Part shown: positions 17,629 through 25,658 of the stretch, piece after piece
Layout: each line of letters starts with the position of its first letter
Numbering within the stretch: position 1 is the first letter of the stretch
NCBI GenBank assembly: GCA_002435755.1
Contig: DIYH01000024.1
Span: 62,001-126,000, forward strand
Origin: Flammeovirgaceae bacterium UBA6059
GTDB lineage: Bacteria; Bacteroidota; Bacteroidia; Cytophagales; Cyclobacteriaceae
Length of the DNA stretch: 64,000 nt
Direction: 5' to 3'
Notes under the pieces: model-generated
Told to the model about the DNA's origin: nothing
The model's database searches: none
What the model saw: only the letters and a program-made list of their open reading frames with translations
Position numbers and translations under genes: made by a program

Positions 17629-18372
17629 TCAATCCAGCCCCAGTCTTTGGGCTCCAACCGCAGCACCTATGATACCAGCATTGTTGAGCATCTGGGCAGG
17701 TACGATCTTACATTTGGTATCGAGGAGGTCAAGGAACTTATCTGACTGCTTACTGATACCTCCACCAAGAATGATCAAATCGGGCCATAAAAGGAACTCC
17801 ATAAGCGCCAAATATTCATTGAATCTTCCAGCCCATTCTTCGATGGAGAGGTTGAGCTTTTTCCTAATGGAATTAGCAGCATACTTTTCCGCAGCATCAC
17901 CGTGCAACGGCATATGGCCGAACTCGGTGTTAGGTACAAGCTCGCCTTCTGTGAAAAGCGCCGTACCGATACCAGTACCAGCAGCGATCATAAGGACGGT
18001 CCCATTGTTACCTTTTCCGGCACCAAAGCTCATCTCGGCCAGTCCGGCTGCATCAACATCATTGACCAGATGGGTGGTACAACCTGTTTTTTTCTTGATC
18101 TTCTTTGCTGCTTTTAAGCCGAGCCAGCTGTCATCAATGTTGCTGGCAGTCATTACCTTGTCATGTTTGATGGCTGCAGGGAAGCCACAGCCGATCGGCC
18201 CTTCCCACTCGAAATGGTCTACAATCTGTTTGACAGTTTTGATCATTTCCTTAGGAGTAGCTGGGCTAGGTGTTGGTATCCTATGTCGTTCTGTCGCTAG
18301 CTCTCCTCGCATTGTATCTACCACGGCACCCTTCATCCCGGTACCGCCGATATCAATACCCAATACTTGCAT
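17629..18372 (-). CDS. ppgK: ROK-family (polyphosphate) glucokinase
   Basis: A 247-residue sugar kinase of the ROK superfamily, closest in look to polyphosphate glucokinases. Phosphate-1 motif GIDIGGTGMKGAVVD at 5-19; catalytic Asp105 in LVNDVDAAG; phosphate-2 loop MIAAGTGIGTALF; adenosine motif LIILGGGISKQSDKF near the C-terminus. The Cys-rich zinc motif of typical ROK glucokinases and repressors is absent, as in PpgK enzymes, and there is no HTH, so it is an enzyme and not a NagC-type regulator. It phosphorylates glucose with polyphosphate and/or ATP; the donor cannot be read from the sequence. The helicase gene ends 14 nt upstream. Confidence 0.85.
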   Translation of the reverse strand: MQVLGIDIGGTGMKGAVVDTMRGELATERHRIPTPSPATPKEMIKTVKQIVDHFEWEGPIGCGFPAAIKHDKVMTASNIDDSWLGLKAAKKIKKKTGCTTHLVNDVDAAGLAEMSFGAGKGNNGTVLMIAAGTGIGTALFTEGELVPNTEFGHMPLHGDAAEKYAANSIRKKLNLSIEEWAGRFNEYLALMEFLLWPDLIILGGGISKQSDKFLDLLDTKCKIVPAQMLNNAGIIGAAVGAQRLGLD

Positions 18373-18386
18373 ATATGGTTAGTTGG

Positions 18387-20657
18387 TTATTCTAGAATCC
18401 TCAATTTAGCAAAAGTCAATAAAAGTGTTTTTTCTCCTGCTTTATCGAATTTTACTTTGGCTTTTCGATTGGCACCATTGATGTCCATTTCGATGACTTC
18501 TCCAAACCCAAACTTTGGATGTTCTACCTTTTGACCCTCGGCCAGGTTGCTGGTATCTGAGGGTGTGAAGTCCGCAGAAGGTGTATGAACAATTTGATTG
18601 GTGTATTTCTTGTTGCTGTTGCTACGAACGTTACTGACGAAGTTTTTTGCAAAGTAGCTTTCTGAAGGAGAAGCTTGGGTTTTACTGCTATACTTCTTGT
18701 TGACACGAATAAATGAAGGATCGATATCCTCTAGAAAACGACTTGGTTCGCATGTCTTCAGGCGACCGAATCGATAGCGATTGAGCGCATAAGACAACCA
18801 TAGTCTCTTCTTAGATCTCGTAATCGCTACATAGAAAAGTCGACGCTCCTCCTCCAGGTCTGCCCGGCTGCTGAGCATCATTTGTGAAGGGAACAGATCT
18901 TCCTCCATGCCGACGATGAAGACGTAAGGAAACTCAAGGCCTTTGGCCATGTGGATCGTCATCATTGTCACCACATCATCACCACCTTCTTTGTTGGTGT
19001 CCTGGTCTGTCAATAGTGATATCTCCTGCAAGAATGCTCCTATTTGCTTGTCTTCAGTCTCAGGATTATCGACAAATTCCTTGATGGCATTAAGCAGTTC
19101 CTGGACATTCTCGTATCGGTTTAACCCTTCGATGGTCTTATCCTCATAGAGTTCCTTGAGCAGACCTGAGTTCTTTGCAATCTGTGAAGCTGCCTCATAG
19201 GCGTCCTTCTTCTCTACAGCTATTTTGAAGCTCTTGATGAGGGTTACAAACCCATCTATTGCATTGGCAGACCGACCGTCAACAAATGCGCGCACATTTT
19301 GAAGTACTTCCCAGATGCTAACTCCGTTTTCATCCGCGGCTACTACAACTTTTTCAACGGTAGTTGGACCAATTCCCCTCTTGGGTAGATTGATAATGCG
19401 ACGCAGTGCCTGCTCATCGTTGTGGTTGACGGTGAACCTCAGATAGGAAAGGAGATCTTTGATCTCTTTGCGCTGGTAAAAAGATACACCTCCAACGATC
19501 CGATACTTGATATTCTTTCTACGGAGGGCTTCTTCCATAGCCCTGGATTGGCTGTTGGTCCGATAGAGGATTGCAAAGTCCTTGTTGCTTAGATGTTGGT
19601 GGTTTTTCTCTTCGAATATAGCGGAAGCCACGAGTGAGCCTTCCTCATTGTCATTATTCGCCTTTACAAGCTCGATAAGGTCTCCACTGTCATTGTCCGT
19701 CCAGACATTCTTTTTAAGCTGCCCTTTGTTCTTGTCAATAACACTATTGGCCGCATTGACGATGGTCTGAGTGGAGCGGTAGTTCTGCTCCAGTTTGATC
19801 ACCTTCAGGTCAGGGAAGTCTTTTTCGAAGTTGAGAATATTTTGGATGTCAGCGCCGCGAAAGGCGTAGATACTCTGCGCATCATCACCTACTACCGCAA
19901 TGTTCTGATGCACAGCGGCCAGTTTCTTGGTGATCAGGTACTGAGAGACATTCGTATCCTGAAACTCGTCTACCAGTACGTACCTGAATCGCTGTTGATA
20001 TTTATTGAGCACATCAAGATGTTCCTTAAACAGCACATTAGTATTGAAAAGCAGGTCATCAAAATCCATAGCGTCTGCTTTGAAACAACGCTCGACATAG
20101 GTCTTGTAGATCTTGCCCATCTCTGGCTTCATGTTAGCCGCGTCATCTGACTGGTAGATTGGGTTGTTCAGATATTCTCGCCATGAGACCAATCGGTTCT
20201 TTGCTGCAGAGATGCGGTTATAAACCACATTTTGTTTGTAAACCTTGTCGTCAAGGTTCATCTCCTTGATTATAGCTCTGATCAGTGACTTGGAGTCATC
20301 GGTATCATAGATAGTGAAGTTGCTGGGGTACCCCAATTTAGAGGCTTCCGCACGAAGGATCCTGGCAAATACCGAGTGGAACGTACCCATCCAGAGGTTG
20401 CGCGCATCATTACCTACCACTGACTCAATCCGCTCCCTCATTTCAGCCGCAGCTTTGTTGGTAAAGGTGAGTGCCATGATAGAAAACGGATCAACATCGT
20501 GCTCCCTGATGAGGTGAGCAATGCGATAGGTGAGTACTCTTGTTTTACCGGATCCGGCACCAGCAATGATCATACAAGGTCCGTCGGTAGTGACGACTCC
20601 TTCTCTTTGTGGAGGGTTAAGACTATCTAGGTAACTAATTGACTCACCAAAATTCAT
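18387..20657 (-). CDS. uvrD: UvrD/PcrA-type DNA helicase
   Basis: A 756-residue superfamily 1A 3'-5' helicase for nucleotide excision/mismatch repair and removal of recombinase filaments. Motifs in order: Walker A GAGSGKT (33-39), Ia TFTNKAAAEMRER, II VDEFQD (229-234), III GDDAQSIYAFRGAD, IV LEQNYRST, V TIHMAKGLEF, VI FYVAITRSKKRLWLSY. The C-terminal region has the Tudor-like segment VEHPKFGFGEVIEMD used for RNA polymerase contact in PcrA. Length is normal. It probably starts the run that continues into the kinase, GNAT and DUF2911 genes. A CTACCGCAA copy (19892-19900) encodes the Ile-Ala-Val before motif III. Confidence 0.96.
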   Translation of the reverse strand: MNFGESISYLDSLNPPQREGVVTTDGPCMIIAGAGSGKTRVLTYRIAHLIREHDVDPFSIMALTFTNKAAAEMRERIESVVGNDARNLWMGTFHSVFARILRAEASKLGYPSNFTIYDTDDSKSLIRAIIKEMNLDDKVYKQNVVYNRISAAKNRLVSWREYLNNPIYQSDDAANMKPEMGKIYKTYVERCFKADAMDFDDLLFNTNVLFKEHLDVLNKYQQRFRYVLVDEFQDTNVSQYLITKKLAAVHQNIAVVGDDAQSIYAFRGADIQNILNFEKDFPDLKVIKLEQNYRSTQTIVNAANSVIDKNKGQLKKNVWTDNDSGDLIELVKANNDNEEGSLVASAIFEEKNHQHLSNKDFAILYRTNSQSRAMEEALRRKNIKYRIVGGVSFYQRKEIKDLLSYLRFTVNHNDEQALRRIINLPKRGIGPTTVEKVVVAADENGVSIWEVLQNVRAFVDGRSANAIDGFVTLIKSFKIAVEKKDAYEAASQIAKNSGLLKELYEDKTIEGLNRYENVQELLNAIKEFVDNPETEDKQIGAFLQEISLLTDQDTNKEGGDDVVTMMTIHMAKGLEFPYVFIVGMEEDLFPSQMMLSSRADLEEERRLFYVAITRSKKRLWLSYALNRYRFGRLKTCEPSRFLEDIDPSFIRVNKKYSSKTQASPSESYFAKNFVSNVRSNSNKKYTNQIVHTPSADFTPSDTSNLAEGQKVEHPKFGFGEVIEMDINGANRKAKVKFDKAGEKTLLLTFAKLRILE

Positions 20658-20907
20658 CCATGCAATTTACCATAACCCAGAGGATAATGATTTGAAGAAA
20701 ATTAAAATCTCAGCTGAAATCAACAGAATCACTATAGTTCTTTTGATAGAAAAGGAGAACAAAAATCTTTGCTGGGTGATCTGGTCATTAATAGTGTCCT
20801 TTTTAAAAAGCTACTCATCGTTTTTTGAGGGGTGTTAAGCAGTGACTTTAGCTCTTTTGCAATGAAGTTCCGACCGACGTAACTTACATATAGTAGATAG
20901 TAAAACA
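20658..20907. other. Intergenic region, 250 bp
   Basis: The gap between the class V PLP-enzyme gene and uvrD, both on the minus strand. It must contain the uvrD promoter. Nothing else (no RNA, hairpin or coding remnant) is evident. Confidence 0.5.
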
Positions 20908-22398
20908 CTAGCCTAAATCATCATACCAAGCATCAATTTGATTGTTCCTGATGCCGGATTCCGATTGATGGAAGTACTCATTTCTTTTCGTGTCATAGAC
21001 ATAGTCCTCAGACCATTGTTTCCCATGGACTACCACATCTTTTAGTGCTTCGATGATATACTCAATTTCCTCATTTTTCATAATAGGATGGATAGATAGG
21101 CGTACCCATCCCGGCTTTTCCGATAGGCCACCCAGGTCTATCTGATCAGTGATAGACTTGGATGTCTCTTGATTGATATTGAGAAGATAATGCCCATATG
21201 TACCTGCACAGCTACAGCCACCACGTGTTTGAATACCAAAGCGGTCGTTAAGTAGTCTCACTACCAGATTAAAGTGCAGATGACTGATGTAAAATGAGAT
21301 CACACCCAACCGCTCTTCACAGTGTTCGGCAAGTAGCTCAAGGCCATCTATGGACTTCATGGCCGGAAGTAAATGTCCAAGTATCTCATGCTCTCGTTCC
21401 ATCATCCGATCCACACCCATGTCTTCTTTCAACCTGACTGCCAGGGCTGTCTTGATTGTTTGTAAAAAAGGTGGTGTGCCTCCATCTTCACGAGCCTCAA
21501 TGTCATCGAGATACTTGTGACCACCCCAAGGGTTGGTCCAGACAACAGTACCACCACCTGGTATATCTGGTATCTTATTGGTGTAAAGTTTTTTATCAAA
21601 AATCAATATTCCCGGCGAACCCGGGCCTCCCAGGAATTTGTGCGGAGAGAAGTAAATCGCATCTAACCTAGCTTCAGGATCGTCAGGATGCATATCGATG
21701 TGTACATATGGTGCGGAACATGCAAAGTCCACAAAGCATAGTCCTCCATGCTCATGCATGATCCTGGCCACTCTGTGATAGTCGGTTTCAATACCGGTAA
21801 CATTAGAGCAGGCGGTGATGGAGGCGATCTTTCTTTTTCGATTGCGGTACTTGTCCAATAACTCCCGGATGTAGTCGTAATTGAGCATACCTTCCTCATC
21901 GGGCATGATGTTTTCCACATCAGCGATGGTCTCAAGCCATGAAGTATGGTTTGAGTGGTGCTCCATGTGTGATAGAAAGACCACCGGCCGTTCGACCTCA
22001 TCTATATTGATCCTATCGGCAAATCTCTCCGGTACTCTAAGTCCTAGCATACGTTGAAACTTGTTGACTACTCCCGTCATTCCGGACCCTTCAGCGATGA
22101 GCATATCATCAGGACCGGCATTGACATGTCGCTTAATGACCAGTTGCGCATCATGATATGCATTGGTCATCAATGTCCCTGTAGTTGTCGTTTCCGTATG
22201 GGTATTCGCTACATAAGGACCGACTTTTTGAATAAGAATGTCTTCAATGGGTTGATATAGTCTGCCACTGGCAGTCCAGTCGACGTAGATCAAAGGTTTA
22301 GCGCCATAAGGTGTGTCAATGGTTTGATCATGACCGATCACCTTTTCTCTATAGGGGAGAAAATACTCCTCGAGGGATGCTGCTACTGTTACTGACAT
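20908..22398 (-). CDS. Class V aminotransferase / cysteine-desulfurase-like PLP enzyme
   Basis: A 496-residue fold-type I PLP enzyme. The frame extends to 22470, but ATG at 22398 (MSVTVAASLEEYFLPYREKV) is the natural start. The PLP lysine is Lys254 in YFSPHKFLGGPGSPG; the cofactor region includes ITACSNVTGIETD and VDFACSAPYVHID. The C-terminal region has TRGGCSCAGTYGHY with a Cys pair in the position where desulfurases carry a catalytic cysteine loop, so sulfur chemistry is possible. The family is usually annotated only as class V aminotransferase, longer than IscS/SufS. No iron-sulfur assembly genes are adjacent. It is divergent from DUF4290-murA. Confidence 0.87.
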   Translation of the reverse strand: MSVTVAASLEEYFLPYREKVIGHDQTIDTPYGAKPLIYVDWTASGRLYQPIEDILIQKVGPYVANTHTETTTTGTLMTNAYHDAQLVIKRHVNAGPDDMLIAEGSGMTGVVNKFQRMLGLRVPERFADRINIDEVERPVVFLSHMEHHSNHTSWLETIADVENIMPDEEGMLNYDYIRELLDKYRNRKRKIASITACSNVTGIETDYHRVARIMHEHGGLCFVDFACSAPYVHIDMHPDDPEARLDAIYFSPHKFLGGPGSPGILIFDKKLYTNKIPDIPGGGTVVWTNPWGGHKYLDDIEAREDGGTPPFLQTIKTALAVRLKEDMGVDRMMEREHEILGHLLPAMKSIDGLELLAEHCEERLGVISFYISHLHFNLVVRLLNDRFGIQTRGGCSCAGTYGHYLLNINQETSKSITDQIDLGGLSEKPGWVRLSIHPIMKNEEIEYIIEALKDVVVHGKQWSEDYVYDTKRNEYFHQSESGIRNNQIDAWYDDLG

Positions 22399-22628
22399 TG
22401 GAGAGTGTAAATGTTGTTGAAGTAAAACTAAGATAATTCGGTCATAGTCGCCAGAGTGGTATTCTATCAATAATTGATGAGGGTGATGGTCGTCACGATA
22501 AGAAAATTAGGGCTACCTTTGATCAACTTTTAAACAGTGCATGAGACAACATTAATACTCATGGAGTTCGTTAAGAAGATTAGATTTACAGAGTAAATGA
22601 GGCCATAGGCCAATACTTCAATTCATTT

Positions 22629-23282
22629 ATGGAATACAATACACAAAGAGAAGATCTCAAACTGAGGGAGTACGGAAGGAATGTTCACAGACTGATCAAG
22701 TACATTAAGACGGTGGAGGATAAAGACAAACGAAATGTGCACGCTGAGACAATGATCGAGCTGATGAAGTTTGTCAATCCGGCCATGAAGGAGTCACCTG
22801 AGTACGCTCAGAAACTTTGGGATGATCTCTACATCATGGCAGATTTTGACCTTGATATTGATAGCCCGTTTCCTAAGCCGGAGGCTAACCTCGACAAACC
22901 ACCTCAACGTGTCGCGTATCCAAAAATGGATGTACGCTTTAAGCACTACGGTAAGAACATCGAGCTGCTGATCGAGATAGCAAAGCAGAAGGAAGACCCC
23001 AAGGAACGTGAGGAAGCGACGGTTTACATCGGTAAGCTGATGAAGGCTTTTTATTCGGCGAGCAATCGTGAAACTGTAGATGATGCCACAGTGATCAAAA
23101 ACATAAGACAACTTTCCGGGGATACACTAGATCTGGATGTTGAAAAGGTGCGTGAAGGCAACCTTTTTGAGAGTAGCCGGATCATCAATGATCGCCCTAA
23201 CGCAAGCAGAGACGCTTACAGTCACGATCGCAACAGAAGAAACAAATCAGGTAAAAAGAACTTCAAAAGGAGAAGATCTTAA
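22629..23282 (+). CDS. DUF4290 protein preceding murA
   Basis: A 217-residue cytoplasmic protein with the DUF4290 start MEYNTQREDLKLREYGRNVH and a helical body in which the pattern L-EYGRNV / FKHYGKNIELLIEIA occurs twice. The C-terminal 40 residues are Arg/Asn/Lys-rich (a basic, disordered tail). The family is confined largely to Bacteroidota and is found next to murA, as here, where the stop and start codons share one base (TAATG). Co-expression with peptidoglycan precursor synthesis is clear, the function is not. The basic tail could bind nucleic acid or membranes. Confidence 0.87.
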   Translation: MEYNTQREDLKLREYGRNVHRLIKYIKTVEDKDKRNVHAETMIELMKFVNPAMKESPEYAQKLWDDLYIMADFDLDIDSPFPKPEANLDKPPQRVAYPKMDVRFKHYGKNIELLIEIAKQKEDPKEREEATVYIGKLMKAFYSASNRETVDDATVIKNIRQLSGDTLDLDVEKVREGNLFESSRIINDRPNASRDAYSHDRNRRNKSGKKNFKRRRS

Positions 23283-24586
23283 TGAGTTCATTCCGCGTCA
23301 GGGGAGGTGCACAGCTCAAGGGGGATATCGTACCTCAGGGAGCTAAAAATGAGGCCCTTCAGATCATCTCAGCTGTATTACTCACACCTGAGCCTGTCCA
23401 TATCCATAAGATACCTAACATCCGTGATGTCAATAAGCTCATAGAGCTGTTGGCTGATTTTGGTGTAAGGATCGAGAAGACAGGTGAGGAATCATATCGC
23501 TTTACTGCCGAGCATATCAACCTTGACTTTATGGATAGTGAAGTTTTTCGAGAGAAGGCCAGCTCTCTGAGAGGCTCGATCATGATGCTGGGACCACTTT
23601 TAGCGAGATTTGGGACTGGCAAGATGCCCAGGCCTGGTGGAGACAAAATTGGTCGTAGAAGGTTGGATACCCATTTTGTCGGCTTTCAAAAGCTCGGCGC
23701 AAAGTTTAGCTATGACGGGCAGTCCGGCTTCTATAACATCAATGCCAAAAAGATGACTGGTACTTACATGCTGCTAGATGAGGCATCTGTGACAGGTACC
23801 GCAAACATCGTCATGGCGGCTGTAATGGCGGAAGGTACTACTACCATCTATAACGCGGCGTGCGAGCCTTACTTGCAACAACTATGTCGTATGCTCAACA
23901 CCATGGGGGCCAGGATCAGTGGTATAGGTTCCAATTTACTGACCATAGAAGGTGTAGAGTATCTTGGCGGAACTGAGCATACCATGCTACCTGATATGAT
24001 CGAAATCGGCAGTTTTATTGGTATGGCAGCAATGACCGAATCTGAGGTCACCATAAAAAATGCACGTGTTGATCAACTGGGTATTATCCCCGATACCTTC
24101 AAAAGACTAGGTATCAAAATGGAGTTCAGGGGGGACGATATATTCATTCCTTACCAGAAACATTATGAGATTGAATCATTCATCGATGGGTCGATCATGA
24201 CGATCTCGGATGCCATTTGGCCTGGCTTTACTCCCGATCTGTTATCAGTAGCGCTCACAGCGTCTATTCAAGCTAAGGGGACAGTACTGATCCATCAGAA
24301 GATGTTTGAAAGCCGCCTGTTTTTCGTGGATAAGCTCATCGATATGGGAGCTCAGATCATCCTCTGCGACCCACATCGTGCTACAGTGATTGGCCTTGAT
24401 CATAAGTACCCGTTAAAGGGCATCCAAATGACTTCTCCCGATATCAGGGCTGGAATTTCGTTGCTTATTGCGGCATTATCTGCTGAGGGTGTAAGCACTA
24501 TCCACAATGTGGAACAGATCGACCGGGGCTACCAAAACATCGACTCCAGGCTCAGGGCCTTGGGAGCCGATATCGAGAGGTTTTGA
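23282..24586 (+). CDS. murA: UDP-N-acetylglucosamine 1-carboxyvinyltransferase
   Basis: Catalyses the first committed step of peptidoglycan synthesis, adding enolpyruvate from PEP to UDP-GlcNAc. The 434 residues match the family in length. Lys22-Asn23 of the catalytic pair are in QGAKNEALQI; GPLLARFG precedes the active loop PGGDKIGRRRLD. In this loop most bacteria have Cys (E. coli Cys115, the fosfomycin target), but here the residue is Asp121, as in some naturally fosfomycin-insensitive MurA enzymes. The C-terminal HNVEQIDRGYQNID is intact. Translationally coupled to DUF4290 (TAATG). Confidence 0.95.
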   Translation: MSSFRVRGGAQLKGDIVPQGAKNEALQIISAVLLTPEPVHIHKIPNIRDVNKLIELLADFGVRIEKTGEESYRFTAEHINLDFMDSEVFREKASSLRGSIMMLGPLLARFGTGKMPRPGGDKIGRRRLDTHFVGFQKLGAKFSYDGQSGFYNINAKKMTGTYMLLDEASVTGTANIVMAAVMAEGTTTIYNAACEPYLQQLCRMLNTMGARISGIGSNLLTIEGVEYLGGTEHTMLPDMIEIGSFIGMAAMTESEVTIKNARVDQLGIIPDTFKRLGIKMEFRGDDIFIPYQKHYEIESFIDGSIMTISDAIWPGFTPDLLSVALTASIQAKGTVLIHQKMFESRLFFVDKLIDMGAQIILCDPHRATVIGLDHKYPLKGIQMTSPDIRAGISLLIAALSAEGVSTIHNVEQIDRGYQNIDSRLRALGADIERF

Positions 24587-24596
24587 TCAGTACTAA

Positions 24597-25598
24597 TTAG
24601 TTATTTAATTTTCTCAGGTCACCTGAAATTTTACCTCTGACTTCTTCAAGTGTTAGATCACCGGCACCTGCGGTACGGATATTGACATCCAGCAGTACAT
24701 CGCGGATATAAATATCACCAGAGTTGTCGTAGATTTCTACATTACCAGCGACAGTGCGCGAAATGATATCACCAGAGGCATCATCTACAGTAAGGTCTCC
24801 CTCAATATTCGTCAGTCTGATATCCCCGGAAGCATCATTGAGTTTCAGGCTTCCAACCAGGTCTGTTATTATGATATCACCTGAAGCATCATTGAGTGTT
24901 AACTCGCCTCGAAGATTCTCAAGCCGGATCTCCCCTGAGTTATCGCGTATCTTGAGTTGATGCTGAGCAGGGCTTTGTCGGTTGATATTTTTGAGTACCA
25001 TATCACCTGAGTGATCATCGATGACGATGTTGCCATCTATGTTGTTTAGGTATAGCAAGCCTGAACCATCGTAAATATCTAAATCATTGACAAGATTGGC
25101 CAATATCAGGTCTCCAGCATTATCATCAATATCCAAAAAGATATTGTTAGGCACCTTGATCTTAAGATTTATCTTTCTGTCAGGGCTTTTAAGAAAGTCA
25201 AAAGGATTGACCCTGTCATGGCCATCTTCAGGGCTGTTGTAGTCGAAGGAGCTAATTAATATGGCCCTGTCGCCTTTCTTTTCCAGTGATAGCTCCAGGT
25301 CCTCTGATAAAAACTTATTGGCCTTCTTCTCATTGGAGGTCATAATGATCACTTCGGCTTCCACTGTGATTACTGGTAGAGAGGAGGGAGTGATCTCTAC
25401 TTCGCCGGCTCCTGTATTAATATCAAAAGTAACTACACCCTGACTGGGAACCTCCAGTAAGGTCTCCCCGCTGTAGTAGTTATAGATATTAGAATCAAAC
25501 TCAGGGTCTTCGACCAAAGTGATTTGCTTCACCTGTTGCTGAGCCCGGCTGCTGAATCCATAAAGGATCAATACAGCGCAGAGTATAAGTTGTTTCAT
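24597..25598 (-). CDS. Exported DUF4097-like beta-repeat protein
   Basis: Start chosen at ATG 25598, which gives signal peptide MKQLILCAVLILYGFSSRAQ; the frame is open to 25655. The 333-residue product is dominated by parallel-beta repeats of about 19-21 residues in the second half (NDASGDIIITDLVGSLKL, NDASGDIRLTNIEGDLTV, DDASGDIISRTVAGNVEI, DNSGDIYIRDV), the DUF4097/adhesin-head type pattern that forms a beta-solenoid. The first half (about 30-170) contains a strand-rich region with LKIKVPNNIFLDIDDNAGDL. It follows porU by 60 bp on the same strand and may be co-transcribed with the secretion genes. The function is unknown. Confidence 0.85.
   Translation of the reverse strand: MKQLILCAVLILYGFSSRAQQQVKQITLVEDPEFDSNIYNYYSGETLLEVPSQGVVTFDINTGAGEVEITPSSLPVITVEAEVIIMTSNEKKANKFLSEDLELSLEKKGDRAILISSFDYNSPEDGHDRVNPFDFLKSPDRKINLKIKVPNNIFLDIDDNAGDLILANLVNDLDIYDGSGLLYLNNIDGNIVIDDHSGDMVLKNINRQSPAQHQLKIRDNSGEIRLENLRGELTLNDASGDIIITDLVGSLKLNDASGDIRLTNIEGDLTVDDASGDIISRTVAGNVEIYDNSGDIYIRDVLLDVNIRTAGAGDLTLEEVRGKISGDLRKLNN
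24690..25030 (-). repeat. In-gene tandem repeats, period about 60 nt
   Basis: Degenerate direct repeats within the DUF4097-like gene; on the plus strand they read GATATCACC(A/T)GA(G/A)GCATCAT-like units at about 24768, 24828 and 24878, with diverged neighbours. They encode the DASGDI repeat units, and near identity at the DNA level suggests recent duplication or gene conversion between units. Confidence 0.6.
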
Positions 25599-25658
25599 CT
25601 TCCTTGTTGTTTTGAGTTTGAAAGGTAGATGCATTAGTTGCACGATGGGTTGCACGCG

